Numbered from the stretch's first letter, positions 42,172 through 53,822 are shown. The stretch is 64,000 bases of DNA from Diadophis punctatus similis (GCA_023053685.1 JALIGW010000031.1:6492263-6556262), one strand, 5' to 3'. The notes: a model not told the origin generated them from the letters alone. Numbers and translations are program-made.

Positions 42172-42563
42172 CAAGTTGTCCTCAGCTGATGACCACAATG
42201 GAGCTCAAAATTTCTGTTGCTAAATGAGGCAGTTAAGTGAGTTTTGCCTCATTTTACAACTTTTCTTGCTACAGTTAAGTGAATCACTGCAGTTGTTTAG
42301 TTAGTAATACGGTTGCTAAGTGAATCTGGATTTCCCATTGACTTTGCTTGTCAGAAGGTTGCAAAAAGTGATCACATGACACACACACCTGGACACTGCA
42401 ACTATCATACATATGAGTCAGTTGCCAAGTGTCTGAATTTTGATTATGTGACCATAGGGATATTGCAACAATTGTAAGTTGAAAAATGGTCATAAGTCAC
42501 TTTTTTCAATGTTGTAACTTTAAATAGTCACTAAATGAATGTTTGTAAGTCAAGGACTACCTG
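42172..42563. mobile_element. TA-target MITE (CAGGTAGTCCT family), copy 1
   Basis: Right end GTCAAGGACTACCTG followed by TA; left end CAAGTTGTCCTCAGCTGATG, diverged. The interior matches 52131-52523 along its length (AGCTCAAAATTTCTGTTGC; CACTAAATGAATGTTTGTAA). Terminal inverted repeats and TA flanks suggest a Tc1/mariner derivative. Confidence 0.8.
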
Positions 42564-44040
42564 TATAATACAATATGATATAATGCAATAAAATCAAATA
42601 AAAATATAATAATTGAACTAACAGACTGGGAATCCAGACACTAACATCAAAACAGTTATAACACATATCAGACACCTCTAGGAAGTGGTATTCTATTCAT
42701 CCCTGCTACTGGGAGAAGAGCCAGGTTGTCCAGATCTCAGAAAGATGGGGTGGGGGGTGGCAGATTTCATTCCAGAGGGCAGGTGCCGCAACAGACATAC
42801 CATGCCTTCTGGGGTTCCAAAATATGACTGTATAATCAAGGGGATCTGGAGCCACTCTGCACAAATGATAAAGTGAATTATAGCTCATGAATCTTATGCC
42901 TTTTAATAAAATATGTTAGTTGGAAAAAAGTGCTTCCAGATTGCATCTGAATTTTTGTCATGATAGATAACATAGCTCTCCATGACATCTTCTGCAAGGT
43001 AGAATCCAAGGAAAACAAGGGCTGTTTGAGTCTCTATCACATGGTTTTTTGCTTTCCCAATAAAACGAGCAATCATTTTATTCCCTTCCACGTCCTTCTC
43101 AAGGCCAGAGTTAAAACTCTATACAGAACCATCAGAACAGAAAGTCACATAGCCCAATCCAGTTTCTAGCATTAATTATCCCCTAAAAGTTTAATTAAGG
43201 CTATTTCTGTGCCAAAGCTAAAAATTGGAAAAGATCTAAATAATCAATTTCTGCCTGTAAGAGAAGACTTTTTCCTTAATATTTTGATTTCTATGTTTAA
43301 GTACATTTCTGCTGAAATCATGATATTAATAAAGAATATAAATGCTAACCCAAGCTATCTTATCTTAGATATGCAGGAAAAGAACCTGAATCATGATTAC
43401 ATGAGAAATCCTGATACATTTATTCCTTGGTATATATAATTACAAAAATATTGTGTGTTAGCTGGTTTTCAAGACATTGAAAAAGGAACAGCTAGTGGCT
43501 GCTGCATCTCTCTAAAACAGTAGTTCAGACTGCAGCAATATGGAAATCATACATCAACAAAAGAAGTAAGAATGGACATCCTATTTCAATGTCTCTTCAG
43601 CAATTAAACAAAAATAAACAGAAAAATAGTGGGTATTATTTAGATGTTTGGAAGTTATTTGTATTTTAACAAACAGTTCATGATTATGTAAGATAAATCT
43701 TGGAAATCCCAAGATATTAAAATTAATATCTTAATTAAAAATTAAAAATCTTAATCAAAATTAAAATTGGTGTTTTTTTGCATTAAAACAATTATAGCAG
43801 ACACCCTGCAAAATACTGTAACGTATTTTTTATAAGCTCATCACTAAACATTAAACATTGAAGTATCAAAATCAATACATGGTGTGTAGCCATTGGTCTA
43901 AAGTTATTTCAATAATATTGCTAGTGTGCAATGAAAGAAGATTGTGTGTCAGATTAAATATGAAAGCAATTCACATTTTGAAAATGCAGATGCATATTAA
44001 GAATTCCAGGTTGAGACACATTACCACTCTAATTTCATGA
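42564..44040. other. AT-rich apparently unique sequence
   Basis: No LINE, LTR or hAT motif recognised. Reading frames are short and motif-free. Confidence 0.5.
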
Positions 44041-44124
44041 TGGTTTTTTGATTGTGGCTCCACTGTATAACCTGGGTTCACTGGCTGGCTGGCACATAAA
44101 GTCTAATCTCTATCCATGCCAAGT

Positions 44125-46680
44125 CAGCTAGCCAGGAAGTTTTTCCCCCCAGGGTGATAGCGAAGGGTAAAATTAAAGCAGTTGAAATATTGTGCCCACC
44201 TCACTTGTTTAGGGGACAATTTCTGGGTTTTTTTAAGTGCTTCTAAATTTTTGTGGTGAGTTCAAACCTCAAAAGGAGTCTTATTACCTTCTAAGAATTG
44301 CCTCCAAGTAAGGAATGCCTAGCGAACAGTATAAGCTTCCTTCTCCCACACCATCCAGCGGCACTCCGCATTAGAGAGTTTCAGGAAGTGTAGGCAAAGG
44401 GCTTTAAAGCTCCCTGTGGGTTCCTTTGGAGGAGGATCACCCCCCACTGCTACATCACTGGCTTCTGCCTGGATGATAAATGGTTCATCTGGATCAGGGT
44501 ACTTGAGCATGGGTTCAGTTACGAAAAGCTTCTTCAGCTTTTCGAAAGCAGCCTGACACACCATTAAACACTACAGTGGCTGACTCGGCTTGGATTTGGT
44601 TTTCCTTTCATTTTTAACAGATCAATGACGGGCAGAGCAATTTGGGCAAAAGCTGGAATAAATTATCTGTAAAAGTTCACAAATCCTAGGAAGCTTTGCA
44701 GTTACTTTCATGTGCACAGTGCCTCCCAATCAAGGACAATTCACACCATCTCTGGATATATCTCCACTCCATCATGTGAGATCCGGTACCCTAGATAATC
44801 CAGTTTAGTCTTGTGAAACTCACATTTGGAAAGTTTTGCATACAATTGTGCCACACAGAGCTTCTCGAGCACTGTTCTCACTAATTTGATGTGCTCCTCC
44901 ATGGTCTTCATGCAAATAAAAATGTCATCCAGATAGACCAAAACCCATATATAAAATCTTCATGCAAGAACTCCTTTATCAACTGCATGAACACTTCCAT
45001 GGCTCCCTGTAGTCTAAAAAGGACTGCCCGGAACTGAAACAACCCAGGGAACAATTAAAAGCGGTCTTCCACTTATCCCCATTCTTAATCTGCACCCGAT
45101 AATAAGCTTCCCTCAGGTCTAATTTCATGAAGATTTCCCCCTTGGCCAAGTGGCCCAACATGTCTTTCATTAGCGGCAGGGTGTATATGTTCTGCACATA
45201 AATAGCATTTAGCCCCCGGTAATCAATGCATAGTCTCTTTCTTTTCCCTGAAGATTACAGGGGCTGCCATGCGGGACTTCGCCAGTTATATAAAATCCCT
45301 GGTCAAGTTTTTATCAATGAATGCCCACAGTTCCTCTAGCTCCCATCAAATCATCAAGTAAAGTTTGGGTTTGGGTAATTTCACCCCAGGCACTATTTCA
45401 ATAGCACAGTCTGTTGCTTTGGGGGGGATAGGACATCGGATTCACACTCGCTGAAGACCTCATTGAGGCCTCAATACTCCTTGGGTATGGCCAGGTTGGG
45501 CCCTTCCCTTTGGCTGGGCACTGCTGCCTTTTCACTTTCCAGTGTCTTAAAGGATGGTGCATGGCTGCTCGGCAGCAGACTTCTCATGACCACCTCCTCT
45601 TCTGGGTGTCTGGTACTAATCCTCAGGCCTCACTTTTCAACCATGCTAGTCCTAACACCAAGGGTTTAGTGATGCCTGCCCTCACAATAAATCTAAGAGT
45701 CTGTTTGTGGGGCCCCAGTTTCAATATCAATGACTTGATGAGGAGTGATGCGGGGATCCCCCCTGCCATGGTTCCATCCATTTGGGAGAAAGTTCCAGGT
45801 ATGTTAGGCACCTGAGGCACATCCCCTGGCTAAGTTAACAAAGCACTATTGCCAAACCAATTAAGCACCTAGTGCACCCTGAGTATAACAGGGAAGTCCC
45901 TTCCACCCTGAGGATGGAAAGATAATTTTGGCTCTCACAGTTACAGGGATGATGGTCCCATTTACCATGGGATCATTTGCACCTCCACTGTCACTCTCCA
46001 AGAGGAGCTCAAAACTCTTGGTCGGAGTTCCTTCACCACTCGATGGGAAGGATGTGGCTCAATTGTTTCGTGTTTCCCTCGTACTTCACTGCTGGGGAGA
46101 AGGCTGGTGCTCCCCCTGAATTGGAGTTCTGGCACTGGTGGGGCCACTGGTGCTGATGCAGGTGCAAGTGGGGCAGACAGTGCTGGCACACCAGCAACGA
46201 GCGCTGCCACCATTACTGCCTGTGTCCCTGGCGCAGAGGCTGGTTCATCCAGGGCTGGCCGGTCATGCACTCCCAATTCCTGAAATCTCCCATTCAGGTG
46301 GTCAATCACCAGGTCAGGCACTGCAGCCAGGGGGCCTCTGTCTGTGTGGTTGTCCCACTCCACAGCTCATCAAGCTCAGCTCCAGCTCCCTTGGAAAACA
46401 TTAACACCTGGAGGGGGCTCCTCTGGCTCAGGTGACTTTCCAATTTCCCATAACCACCGGGCCCTGGCTCCTCAGGGGGAATCCTCCCACAGCTCCTCTG
46501 GTGCTGCGGAAGAAAGCACTGGATTTCCCCCTGCTATCTTTGGGTGGGTGCCAAGCTCCATCGGCTTGGCCTAGGCCCCGAACTGGGTTCCCGAGACCCT
46601 GGGCTCTCCCTTTGGCCTGATCTTCTTCTCCCCTGGGTCCTTCCCAGGGAGGGACATGTTTGCACTATCTCCATGGTAGA
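44125..46680 (-). pseudogene. Ty3/Gypsy element A: gag, protease, RT, RNase H remnants
   Basis: On the minus strand: start MEIVQTCPSLGRTQGR near 46670; gag-like NHTDRGPLAAVPDLVIDHLN (45962-46363); protease-like region MAGGIPASLLIKSLILKLGP (45623-45820) without an intact catalytic D[ST][23 protein letters not shown] (44979-45197) and VYLDDIFICMKTMEEHI with intact YLDD, SKCEFHKTKLDYLGYRIS (44741-44941); RNase H YPDPDEPFIIQAEASDVAVG (44319-44564), continuing through NLEALKKTQKLSPKQVRWAQ to about 44125. Frameshifts throughout. Truncated before the end of RNase H. Confidence 0.85.
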
Positions 46681-46830
46681 TGAGTCTCTCCAGGCAGATT
46701 GCTATTGCAGATCCAGCTTAATGCCAGCTGCCCCAACTTGGCCAGTTAGAAGCAAGACTCTTAGACCCATGGTTAGCCAAAAGTGTACTTTATGAAAGCC
46801 AAGCAGTTACAGAAGAAGCATTAAATTGGG
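46656..46830 (-). repeat. Gypsy leader, copy 1
   Basis: ACTATCTCCATGGTAGATGA and the following roughly 170 bp recur at 50664-50836 with few differences. On the minus strand this is untranslated leader just upstream of the gag ATG of element A. Confidence 0.75.
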
Positions 46831-46869
46831 AGAAGGGGGGGGCTGGACTTAAGGGAAGTTTACTACTGA

Positions 46870-47405
46870 ATCAGAATTAAGGAGGGGGACGAGTGGAAAA
46901 CGGCGTTTAACACCCACCCTTGGGTGCTACCATTCAAAGTGCTCTCCTTTGAGTTACAAGAGGCCCCCACAGTGTTTATGCAATTAATAAACGAAGTGCT
47001 ATGTGAGCATTTGTATAAGGGAGTCCTGGTCTACTTGGTTGACATTTTAATATATACTGAGACCAAAGCATGTAACATGTAAACATGTAAAACTAGTCAG
47101 GGATGTTTTAAACAAACTCCGCTCAGCCAAACTTTATGCTAAACTCTCTAAATGTGAATTCCACCAAGAAAAAAATCAATTATTTGGGGTACCACATTTC
47201 ACACCAGGGCGTAGAAATGGACCCCCCAAAAGTGCAGGCTGTACTTGATTGGGAACCACCCCGCACGCATAAACAGTTACTGTACAAAGCTTCCTGGGAT
47301 TCGCCAACTTTTAATGCCAGTTTATCCCCGCTTTCGCTCAGATTGCCCTCCTCATTACCAAGCTCTTAAAAATGAAGAGGGAGGGCATCCCAAAACCAAA
47401 GGTTT
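46870..47405 (+). pseudogene. Gypsy element B: RT fragment
   Basis: The plus strand begins GDEWKTAFNTHPWVLPFKVL, then LINEVLCEHLYKGVLVYLVD, where the catalytic YLDD reads YLVD, then [36 protein letters not shown] and [20 protein letters not shown]. Frame changes occur near 47090 and 47280. At about 47400 it joins minus-strand gag of element C. Confidence 0.85.
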
Positions 47406-47868
47406 GTTGGGTCTCCTGCCGCGTCCTCCATCTACACGCCTGCTCCCCAGAGGTTGTTGCCCCCCCAGTCTCCTCAGCGGTTGCTGTGCTCCCAGCGCTC
47501 GTTATTCGTCGTTCTGGGGTCCCTCGGATGTTGAGATTTTCTAATGTTTCCATCACCAGGTGGGACAGGTATCTCTTCAACCGCCACTCCCTTAGAGGTG
47601 CTTCGGTGGGCTCCTCCTGATCCATGGCAGCTTCTAGCTCTAATTCCCAACGGGGCTTCCGATCCCCCCAATTAAGGGTGACTCCTCTGGTTCTGCCATC
47701 CCAGCTGTCTTTTTTTCCAATGCCGATAGACCAGCGAGGCTTTTCAGAGGCCTCGAAATCTCCCTCAGCCTCTTTGCTGGGGAGTGCGGAACAGGCTTCT
47801 GCCCGGGGGGTGATTGGTGTCTCCCCCCAGCATTCAATTTCTTCCTGCTCCCGGTTTTTTTCAGTCAT
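47338..47868 (-). pseudogene. Gypsy element C: gag N-terminal part
   Basis: A minus-strand frame starting MTEKNREQEEIECWGETPIT and running 176 codons, with acidic and Trp-rich composition (KPRWSIGIGKK, REWRLKRYLSHLVMETLE) like the N-terminus of Ty3/Gypsy Gag. It lies just inside an LTR (47937-48133). It truncates abruptly at 47400 against element B, and the last codons before the stop belong to B read backwards. No nucleocapsid CCHC is present. Confidence 0.6.
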
Positions 47869-47936
47869 GATTGCCCGGTCCCCTCAGTAGAGCGAAGTTA
47901 CTCTCTGGGTTGACCGATTTTGCAGACCTTGCTGTC

Positions 47937-48133
47937 TGTAAGGTATGTCTTCCAGCCACAATCAAGGAACGAACTTTTGAGCCGAGCCAAGGGTTTCAAA
48001 AGGATTTCCTTTATTTGCATCTGTATACATCCATTCAATTCAAAGCAAGGTCTAAAATGCCTTCGGGCAAGACAAGTCTTTTAAGCTTAACACCCCACCC
48101 CATTCAGCATAATGAATCCACAAATGTTTGACA
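47937..48133 (-). mobile_element. Gypsy element C 5' LTR
   Basis: On the minus strand TGTCAAACATTTGTGG to CATACCTTACA, 197 bp with TG...CA ends. AATAAA lies in GATGCAAATAAAGG near 48015. It sits upstream of gag, as expected of a 5' LTR. No partner 3' LTR is in the window. Confidence 0.65.
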
Positions 48134-48144
48134 GATGGATCCGT

Positions 48145-48440
48145 TTCCCAGCCTCACTCTTCCGTTCAGGTGGGACATTTGGGAGAAAGAGGCTTATGCA
48201 GTTTGATGGGCACTTTTAACCTGGAGGCATTTCCTAAAGGCGAGTAAGATCTCTTTTGAAGTTTGGACTGATCACAAAAATTTAGAAGCCCTAAAGTCCC
48301 CAAGGAAACTATCCCCAAAATAAGTATGATGGGCTCAGTACTTTAAATGATTTGATTTTACTCTCAAATATCTCACCAGGGGAAAAACTTTCTGGCAGAT
48401 GCACTATCCAAAAAACCGCAATACAATAGTGCGAAGCCAG
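48145..48440 (+). pseudogene. Gypsy element B: RNase H
   Basis: Reads DIWEKEAYAV-stop-WALLTWRHF, SFEVWTDHKNLEAL, LSPK-stop-V-stop-WAQYF and RGKNFLADALSKKPQY. In element A the corresponding codons are LSPKQVRWAQYF. The stops are TAA and TGA where CAA and CGA are expected, consistent with C-to-T decay. It continues element B across the inserted element C. Confidence 0.85.
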
Positions 48441-48499
48441 ACGTAATCAAACCCATAGTACAAAACAATCAACTAGCCGCTAAAGTAATCACCAGATCC

Positions 48500-49680
48500 C
48501 AGGCAAAACAAGAAACATTGATGGACAATGACACCACCCAAATTTTTAAACAAGAATTGGCCACTGATGAATGGTTTTTGAGCCACAAATCCAGCTGCCT
48601 GATGAAAGATAACTTAGCTTGTGTGGGAGGGAAGTTGTATGTTCCAGCTAGTCAAAGACTGTGCTTAATGGAAAGATGCCACGACTCCAAATTAGCTGGA
48701 CACTTTGGTTTTGTGAAAACTTTACACCTAATTATAAGACAATTTTGGTGGCCATCACTAAAAAAGGACATAGAAAGCTATGTAGCTAGTTGCCCCATTT
48801 GTGCAGCAGCAAAAAGACATCAGGGGAAAACCCCAGGACTCTTACAGAAAGTAGCCAAACCTTCAGCTCCATTTGGGTCATGACAGACCTGTTTTCAAAA
48901 CAGGCACATTTTATACCTTGCCAAAAAATCCCAACTGCTAAACATTTAGCCAAATTATTCCTAATAGACATTTATTGTCTTCATGGAGCTCCACAAAGAA
49001 TCATCTCCGACAGAGGAGTCCAATTCACCTCCAAATTTTGGAGGGAATTTTTGAGCTTACCTGGAACCGCCCAGGGGTTGTGCTTATTGCATCATGCATG
49101 TACTAATGGAAATTGTGAGAGGACTAACTCAGTGCTAGAACAATATCTAAGATGTTTTATTAATTTTCAACAGGATAACTGGACTGAACTTTTACCTTTT
49201 GCTGAAGTTGCATTTAATAACTCTGTACACTCAAGTACTGGTTTTACCCCTTTTAGAGTAGCAACAGGCCAGGGTTTCAGCCCCATGCCTGAACTACCCA
49301 CAGAAGAACCCACTATCCCTTCCCTTAAAGAGTGGATGGATACTTTACAAAACACATGGCCAGTAGTTAGATTAGCATTAAAGGAAGCTAGAGAGGCTTT
49401 TAAAATTCAAGCTGACAAGAAAAGAATGGAACCCAAACCTTTCCATGTGGGAGATAAAGTATACTTATCTACAAAATTCTTGAAATCATTACAGCCATCA
49501 AAGAAATTAGGGCCAAAGTTCATTGGACGTTTCCCTATCACTAGGATCATCAATCCAGTAACAGTAGAACTATTCCTTCCAAAGACACTCAGGCAAGTAC
49601 AACCCGTATTTCACATTCATTTACTCAAACGAGAGGTAATCTCAGACCACCTCCTTCTACACCACCTGTTCCCATCATGA
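48500..49680 (+). pseudogene. Gypsy element B: integrase
   Basis: 48518-48883 carries the HHCC zinc domain: ERCHDSKLAGHFGF, QFWWPSLKKDI and SCPICAAAK. A frame change near 48880 leads to VMTDLFSKQAHFIPC; the preceding block, which in the family has the MDFI catalytic Asp, is missing. The second Asp (RIISDRGVQFTS) and Glu (NGNCERTNSVLEQYL) remain, and the C-terminal GPY/F module is intact (KLGPKFIGRFPITRIINPV, QPVFHIHLLKRE). The long frame 48790-49680 is the best-preserved Gypsy piece here. Without the first Asp it could not catalyse integration. Confidence 0.9.
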
Positions 49681-49795
49681 TAGAAGGAGAACAACACTTC
49701 GAAATCAAGGAAATCCTTGACTGTAGGATCCACAGAGGGAAAACCCAATACTTAGTTGCTTGGAAACATTTACCCTCATCCCAAAACTAATGGGT
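49677..49795 (+). pseudogene. Chromodomain of Gypsy element B (chromovirus)
   Basis: Immediately after the integrase the plus strand encodes EGEQHFEIKEILDCRIHRGK, TQYLVAWKHLP and SSQN, then a stop before WVAKQ. This is the chromodomain core (E-I-L-D-x-R...YLVxWK) that directs chromovirus integrases to modified histones. Confidence 0.8.
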
Positions 49796-49804
49796 CGCTA
49801 AACA

Positions 49805-50060
49805 ACATTTATTTATTTATTTATTTAGTGAGATTTATATACCGCCTCACAGTGCAAGCACTCTCTAAGCGGTTTACACCAGTAAGCAATGTATATTTAT
49901 ATTGCCCCCAACAATCTGGGTCCTCATTTTACCTACCTCGGAAGGATGGAAGGCTGAGTCAACCTTGAGCCAGTGAGATTTGAACCGCTGACCTGTGGAT
50001 CACAGTCAGCTAAAGTGGCCTGCAGTACTACACTCTAACTGCTGCGCCACCTCGGCTCTT
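49805..50060 (-). mobile_element. tRNA-derived SINE between Gypsy B integrase and LTR
   Basis: Reverse complement of the SINE at 25738 and 41763: the tail TTTATTTATTTATTTAG lies at the left and the head CGCCACCTCGGCTC at the right. Short AACAT/TAACAT flanks may be the duplication. Confidence 0.88.
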
Positions 50061-50065
50061 TAACA

Positions 50066-50662
50066 TGTTAGGGCTCCTACCTTACTGAAAAAAATTCACT
50101 CCCAATACCCTAACAAACTTTGTTAATATACTATAATGGATTTTTTTTGTTTATATCTTTTCACAGGTGGATCCCTTTTTTTTCTAAGGAAGGCAGCATG
50201 TCAGATCCCTAAAAGTGATACTGCCATTCAATTGGGAGAAGGGGAGGGGCTTGGATTTGATTTATTAGCAGTGCCTGTGACAACTGATATTTTACAACTT
50301 GTATCCTGGCACCAAAGCACCCTGAGATCTCCTCACCTTTGGAGAATGTTTATGATGGCCAGATGGGATGTTTCACTTTAATGACTAACGGAAGATAACC
50401 ATAGGAATGTATGCTTATATGGTTTCTCAGGGTAGCTGGTAAAGAAAACATCTTCTCACTTGTGTATTGGCTAAAATCTGCATTCTGGCAATTGGGAGGG
50501 GTCTCTACTGCTTTAATTCTACTTATGTCTGAATACCTAAGGGTATTCAGACGTTGCTTTGAACCTATTGTTTTCACTTCTGCTTAATAAAAGCTTCCTT
50601 TTGAAATACTCCGTTTCAAGAGTCTTTACTTTTTTAAGCTAGAGGGAGAGGCAATCCTTACA
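50066..50662 (+). mobile_element. Gypsy LTR (probable 3' LTR of element B)
   Basis: TGTTAGGGCTCC to GGCAATCCTTACA, 597 bp with TG...CA ends. It contains a TATACTATAATGG box near 50128 and AATAAA near 50586. The position downstream of integrase and chromodomain fits a 3' LTR. It is followed directly by a copy of the element A leader. Confidence 0.6.
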
Positions 50663-50860
50663 GACATGTTTACACTATCTCCATGGTAGATGGGTCTCTC
50701 CAGGCAGATTGCTATTGCAGATCCAGCTTAATGTCAGCTGCCCCAACTTGGCCAGTTAGAAAGCAAGACTCTTAGACCCATGGTTAGCCAAAAGTATACT
50801 TTATGAAAGCCAAGCAGTTAAAGAAGAAGCGAAGCTGGATCTGAGGGTTTCCTGCCCAAA
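50663..50860 (-). mobile_element. Gypsy leader, copy 2
   Basis: Near-copy of 46656-46830 cut by the LTR at the gag start. On the minus strand it reads into CTACCATGGAGATAGTGTAA. Confidence 0.7.
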
Positions 50861-50934
50861 GTATGTGGTTAGCCTTTCCATGTCCCCCTCCACCCCCCTG
50901 GTTTTCAAGAAATATCCAATTAGATGCTAACAAT

Positions 50935-51140
50935 TGGGGGTTATTTTATTATGTTATTTTATTATTTTATTACTTATTTTCTTATTTTATTAGTTTTATT
51001 GTTTTTATGTTGTTTTTTATATTTAAAATATATATAAATATATATTTTTATATTCTTGTAAGCTGCCTTAAGTCGCTATGTGCGAATAGGCGGCAATATA
51101 AATTTACAAACAAACAAACAAACAAATAAATAAATAAATA
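50935..51140. repeat. AT-rich stretch and SINE/LINE tail with (AAAC)n(AAAT)n
   Basis: TTATTTTATTATTTTATTA-rich sequence, then GCCTTAAGTCGCTATGTGCG, AATAGGCGGCAATATAAAT and a CAAA/AAAT tail. The tail resembles those at 34056 and 58118. Confidence 0.6.
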
Positions 51141-52040
51141 AAAACAAATTGTTTTGGGAAACAGTCCCTGTCTATGCAGCTAGCATTCCTTTCTTGTCCT
51201 TGAAGCAGCTGGTGTTTCTCACGGGACGGTCCGAGGCTTAGTTTCATTTCCTCATGGTATCCCCTGGCAACTCTCCCTCTCTTTCCACCTGCAGTTCCCC
51301 CCCCCAATTTCTATGGCAGGCTGCCAGCAGCAAGCAAGATGCAGTGTAGCGTAACGGCAGCCCTGACAATCGCAGCCATCCAAGACTACCAAACAAATCT
51401 GCAGGAACCTATTAACTCAGAAAGCAGGAAAAAAAATTAAGATAATAATGCAAGTAAGGAAAAGGGCTGTCATTTGTTCTTATGTTCACTGTATTTGTGA
51501 GTGTCTATGTGCTTTAAATAAATTTTCTACCATGTTGCAAATATTCACAGAAATGAGTATGATTTTTCCACTGTAATCTTTTAAATAGACATGAACTATT
51601 ATGGCAATTTTAATTGGTGCACACATAAGAATCATGTAAAATTAAGAAACATTGCATCACGATGGTGCCAAAATTATGATTCATTACATGCAGATCAATA
51701 TGATCTTTGATTTGATCATGCTTTCATGAAGATTCTATGTAGAAATTTCTTGGATAATGAGGATCATTTTTGTATTGATGTGAAAAAATGCTACATAGCT
51801 AAATTGCTATAATATTACACGCAAACTGCTGAAATCTGTAACATGATGGTGGTTTTATCATGGATCCATGTCGTAATTCTAAGTTTTTGCAGCATGTTGG
51901 TATCAGACTTTCCTCCTTGCAATCTGTACTGGAAACAGCTAAATTCAAAGTACAAGAATAAAAAGTTCTGCTAAATAATGTCTATGAGAAGAAAGGTGAA
52001 GTTTATAATGCAATGAGTGCTCTGTTTTCGAAGGAGAAAC
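51141..52040. other. No recognisable feature
   Basis: 51150-51410 is moderately GC-rich with no motif recognised. The rest is AT-rich and apparently unique. Confidence 0.5.
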
Positions 52041-52130
52041 CTATATAGGTAAAGGTAAAAGTTCCCCTCACACATATGTGCTAGTCGTTCCCGATATACT
52101 ATTAACCTATATATTAACCTATATACTGTA

Positions 52131-52523
52131 CAGGTAATCCCTAATTTATGACCACAATTGAGCCCAAAATTTCTGTTGCTAACCAAGACAGTTATTAAGT
52201 GAATTTTGTCCCATTTTATGACATTTCTTGCCACAGTTGTTGTGATTCATATCAGTTATTGAGTGATAATACAGTTGTTAAATGAATCTGGCTTTCTCAT
52301 TGACTTTGCTTGACAGAAGATTGCAAAATGTGATTACATAACTCTGGGAGATTGCAACCATTATAAATACATGCCAGTTGCCAACCTTCTGAATTTTGAT
52401 CATGTGACTACAGGGATGTTGCAATGGTTGTAAGTGTAAAAAATTGTCATAAGTCACTTTTTTCACTGCTGTTATAACTTTGAACGGCCACTAAATGAAT
52501 GGTTGTAAGTTGAGGACTACCTG
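52131..52523. mobile_element. TA-target MITE (CAGGTAGTCCT family), copy 2
   Basis: Left CAGGTAATCCCTAATTTATG and right (reverse-complemented) CAGGTAGTCCTCAACTTACA, with TA on both sides (52129-52130, 52524-52525). 393 bp, no coding frame, homologous to 42172-42563. Confidence 0.88.
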
Positions 52524-52525
52524 TA

Positions 52526-52785
52526 CATATAAACCAACTCTAGGACAACAAAATTCTTGTTTACTTTTTACTGCTCCATCCGCAGAGACCTGGCAGCCTG
52601 TCTTTTTTTGTGAAGAAAATCAGTTTGCTTCTCTTCACTGCTTTTGATAACTATTAGACTTATTACCAGTTTGAAAAATAATTCTCACCAGTCACATCAA
52701 ATACTGCTGGATCTGTAATTATGATGGCTCATCAAATTGTTTCAGATGGATGCTACATTAAAACAATACAGTATCAAGATAATTG
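52526..52785. other. No recognisable feature
   Basis: Apparently unique AT-rich sequence. Confidence 0.4.
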
Positions 52786-53075
52786 CTGCAATGGATCCAT
52801 AGTCTGGAACATAGTGTACTGGATTCAAATGTGATCAGAGCAGGGATCAACTGTAGATATGAACCAGCAGTGTGCTGCAATTGCCAAAACACCAATACAA
52901 CCCTAGCCTATATCAACAGAGGGATAGTGTCAAGACAACAAGAAGTGATAGTACTGCTTTACACCTTCTGGTGAGACCACACCCAGAATACTGCATCCAG
53001 TTGTCACCAGAATACAATAAAATGTTGAAGTCCTGGAAAGTGTGCAGAGAAGAGCAACAAAAATGATAAAGAAGC
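52786..53075 (+). mobile_element. CR1 fragment, degraded
   Basis: Contains the CR1 C-terminal block: ATGAACCAGCAGTGTGCTGC, AACAGAGGGATAGTGTCAAG, GAGACCACACCCAGAATACT and GAAGAGCAACAAAAATGATA. Homologous to 23270-23525. Confidence 0.75.
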
Positions 53076-53409
53076 TAACTTGTGTGATGAATGTTTGAGA
53101 GAGCTTGATTTATTTTTTTTCTTTAGCATATCATGCATGGACTAGCCTGATATATTTATATTTTACCTAGATTAGTAAAATGCAATAAAATATAAACGTT
53201 AAAAAGATCTATGTTCAAATACCTAGGCCATCTAATCATTGAAGCAGTGTCATTTATATTTTAAAAAACCAGATACTGAACCAGTATATGCCCTCAGCTT
53301 TCAGCTGGTCACATTGTAATCTACAGTTTGATGTGGAATTCTGCAGTCACTCTGAAGGGAGGATACTATACCCCATTTATACAGAAAGTCCCAGCAGATA
53401 CTGTGTGAG
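53076..53409. other. No recognisable feature
   Basis: AT-rich sequence between a CR1 fragment and the split LINE. Confidence 0.45.
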
Positions 53410-53822
53410 GTGCAATTGTCCATTACTGACATGGTAGTTCAAAGCCTGGCACCTTTTTTGTGGGGTCATTTATGTGTCTTCCTATGTCTGGGCATTCAGT
53501 GACCCATTTGGCTTTCCATTGGGAATCAATGGGTATAGTAGGCAGATGTTGTGCAAGTGCCAGTGAGGGCTTCCTGAATTTGAGTCTTCTGGCTGATAAA
53601 TGAGGAAGCACGCACTGGTAGGAGTGAGTTGTTCATATTTTTTCTGAATTCATTCACTAATGCATCTTGCCTTCATAAAGCTGGTGGTGCTATATGGCTC
53701 ATAACAGGAAGCCAGCAAGCTGGAGTGGTTTTAATACATCTGCTTATAATTCTCATGGTGTTGATGAGTCTGATGTCTAACTCACAAGTATAGCAGCTGT
53801 TCAGCCATATAGGGGGCAGTAC
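53410..53822 (-). pseudogene. LINE C-terminal region (Jockey/I-like), part 2
   Basis: Minus strand: AEYCPPIWLNSCYTCELDIR, LINTMRIISRCIKTTPACWL and PVMSHIAPPAL (53673-53822), then LPHLSARRLKFRKPSLALAQ, WVTECPDIGRHINDPTKKVP and GFELPCQ (53423-53611). These match the post-RT region of a vertebrate LINE (AEYCAPVW...STPLPWLPVLSNIAPP...DPTxRxPGF). It continues from 55195-55445 across the inserted CR1. Confidence 0.7.

Noticed and set aside
45463..46795. Plus-strand frames opposite Gypsy element A
   Set aside because: Antisense shadows; the minus strand carries the recognisable gag, protease and RT motifs.
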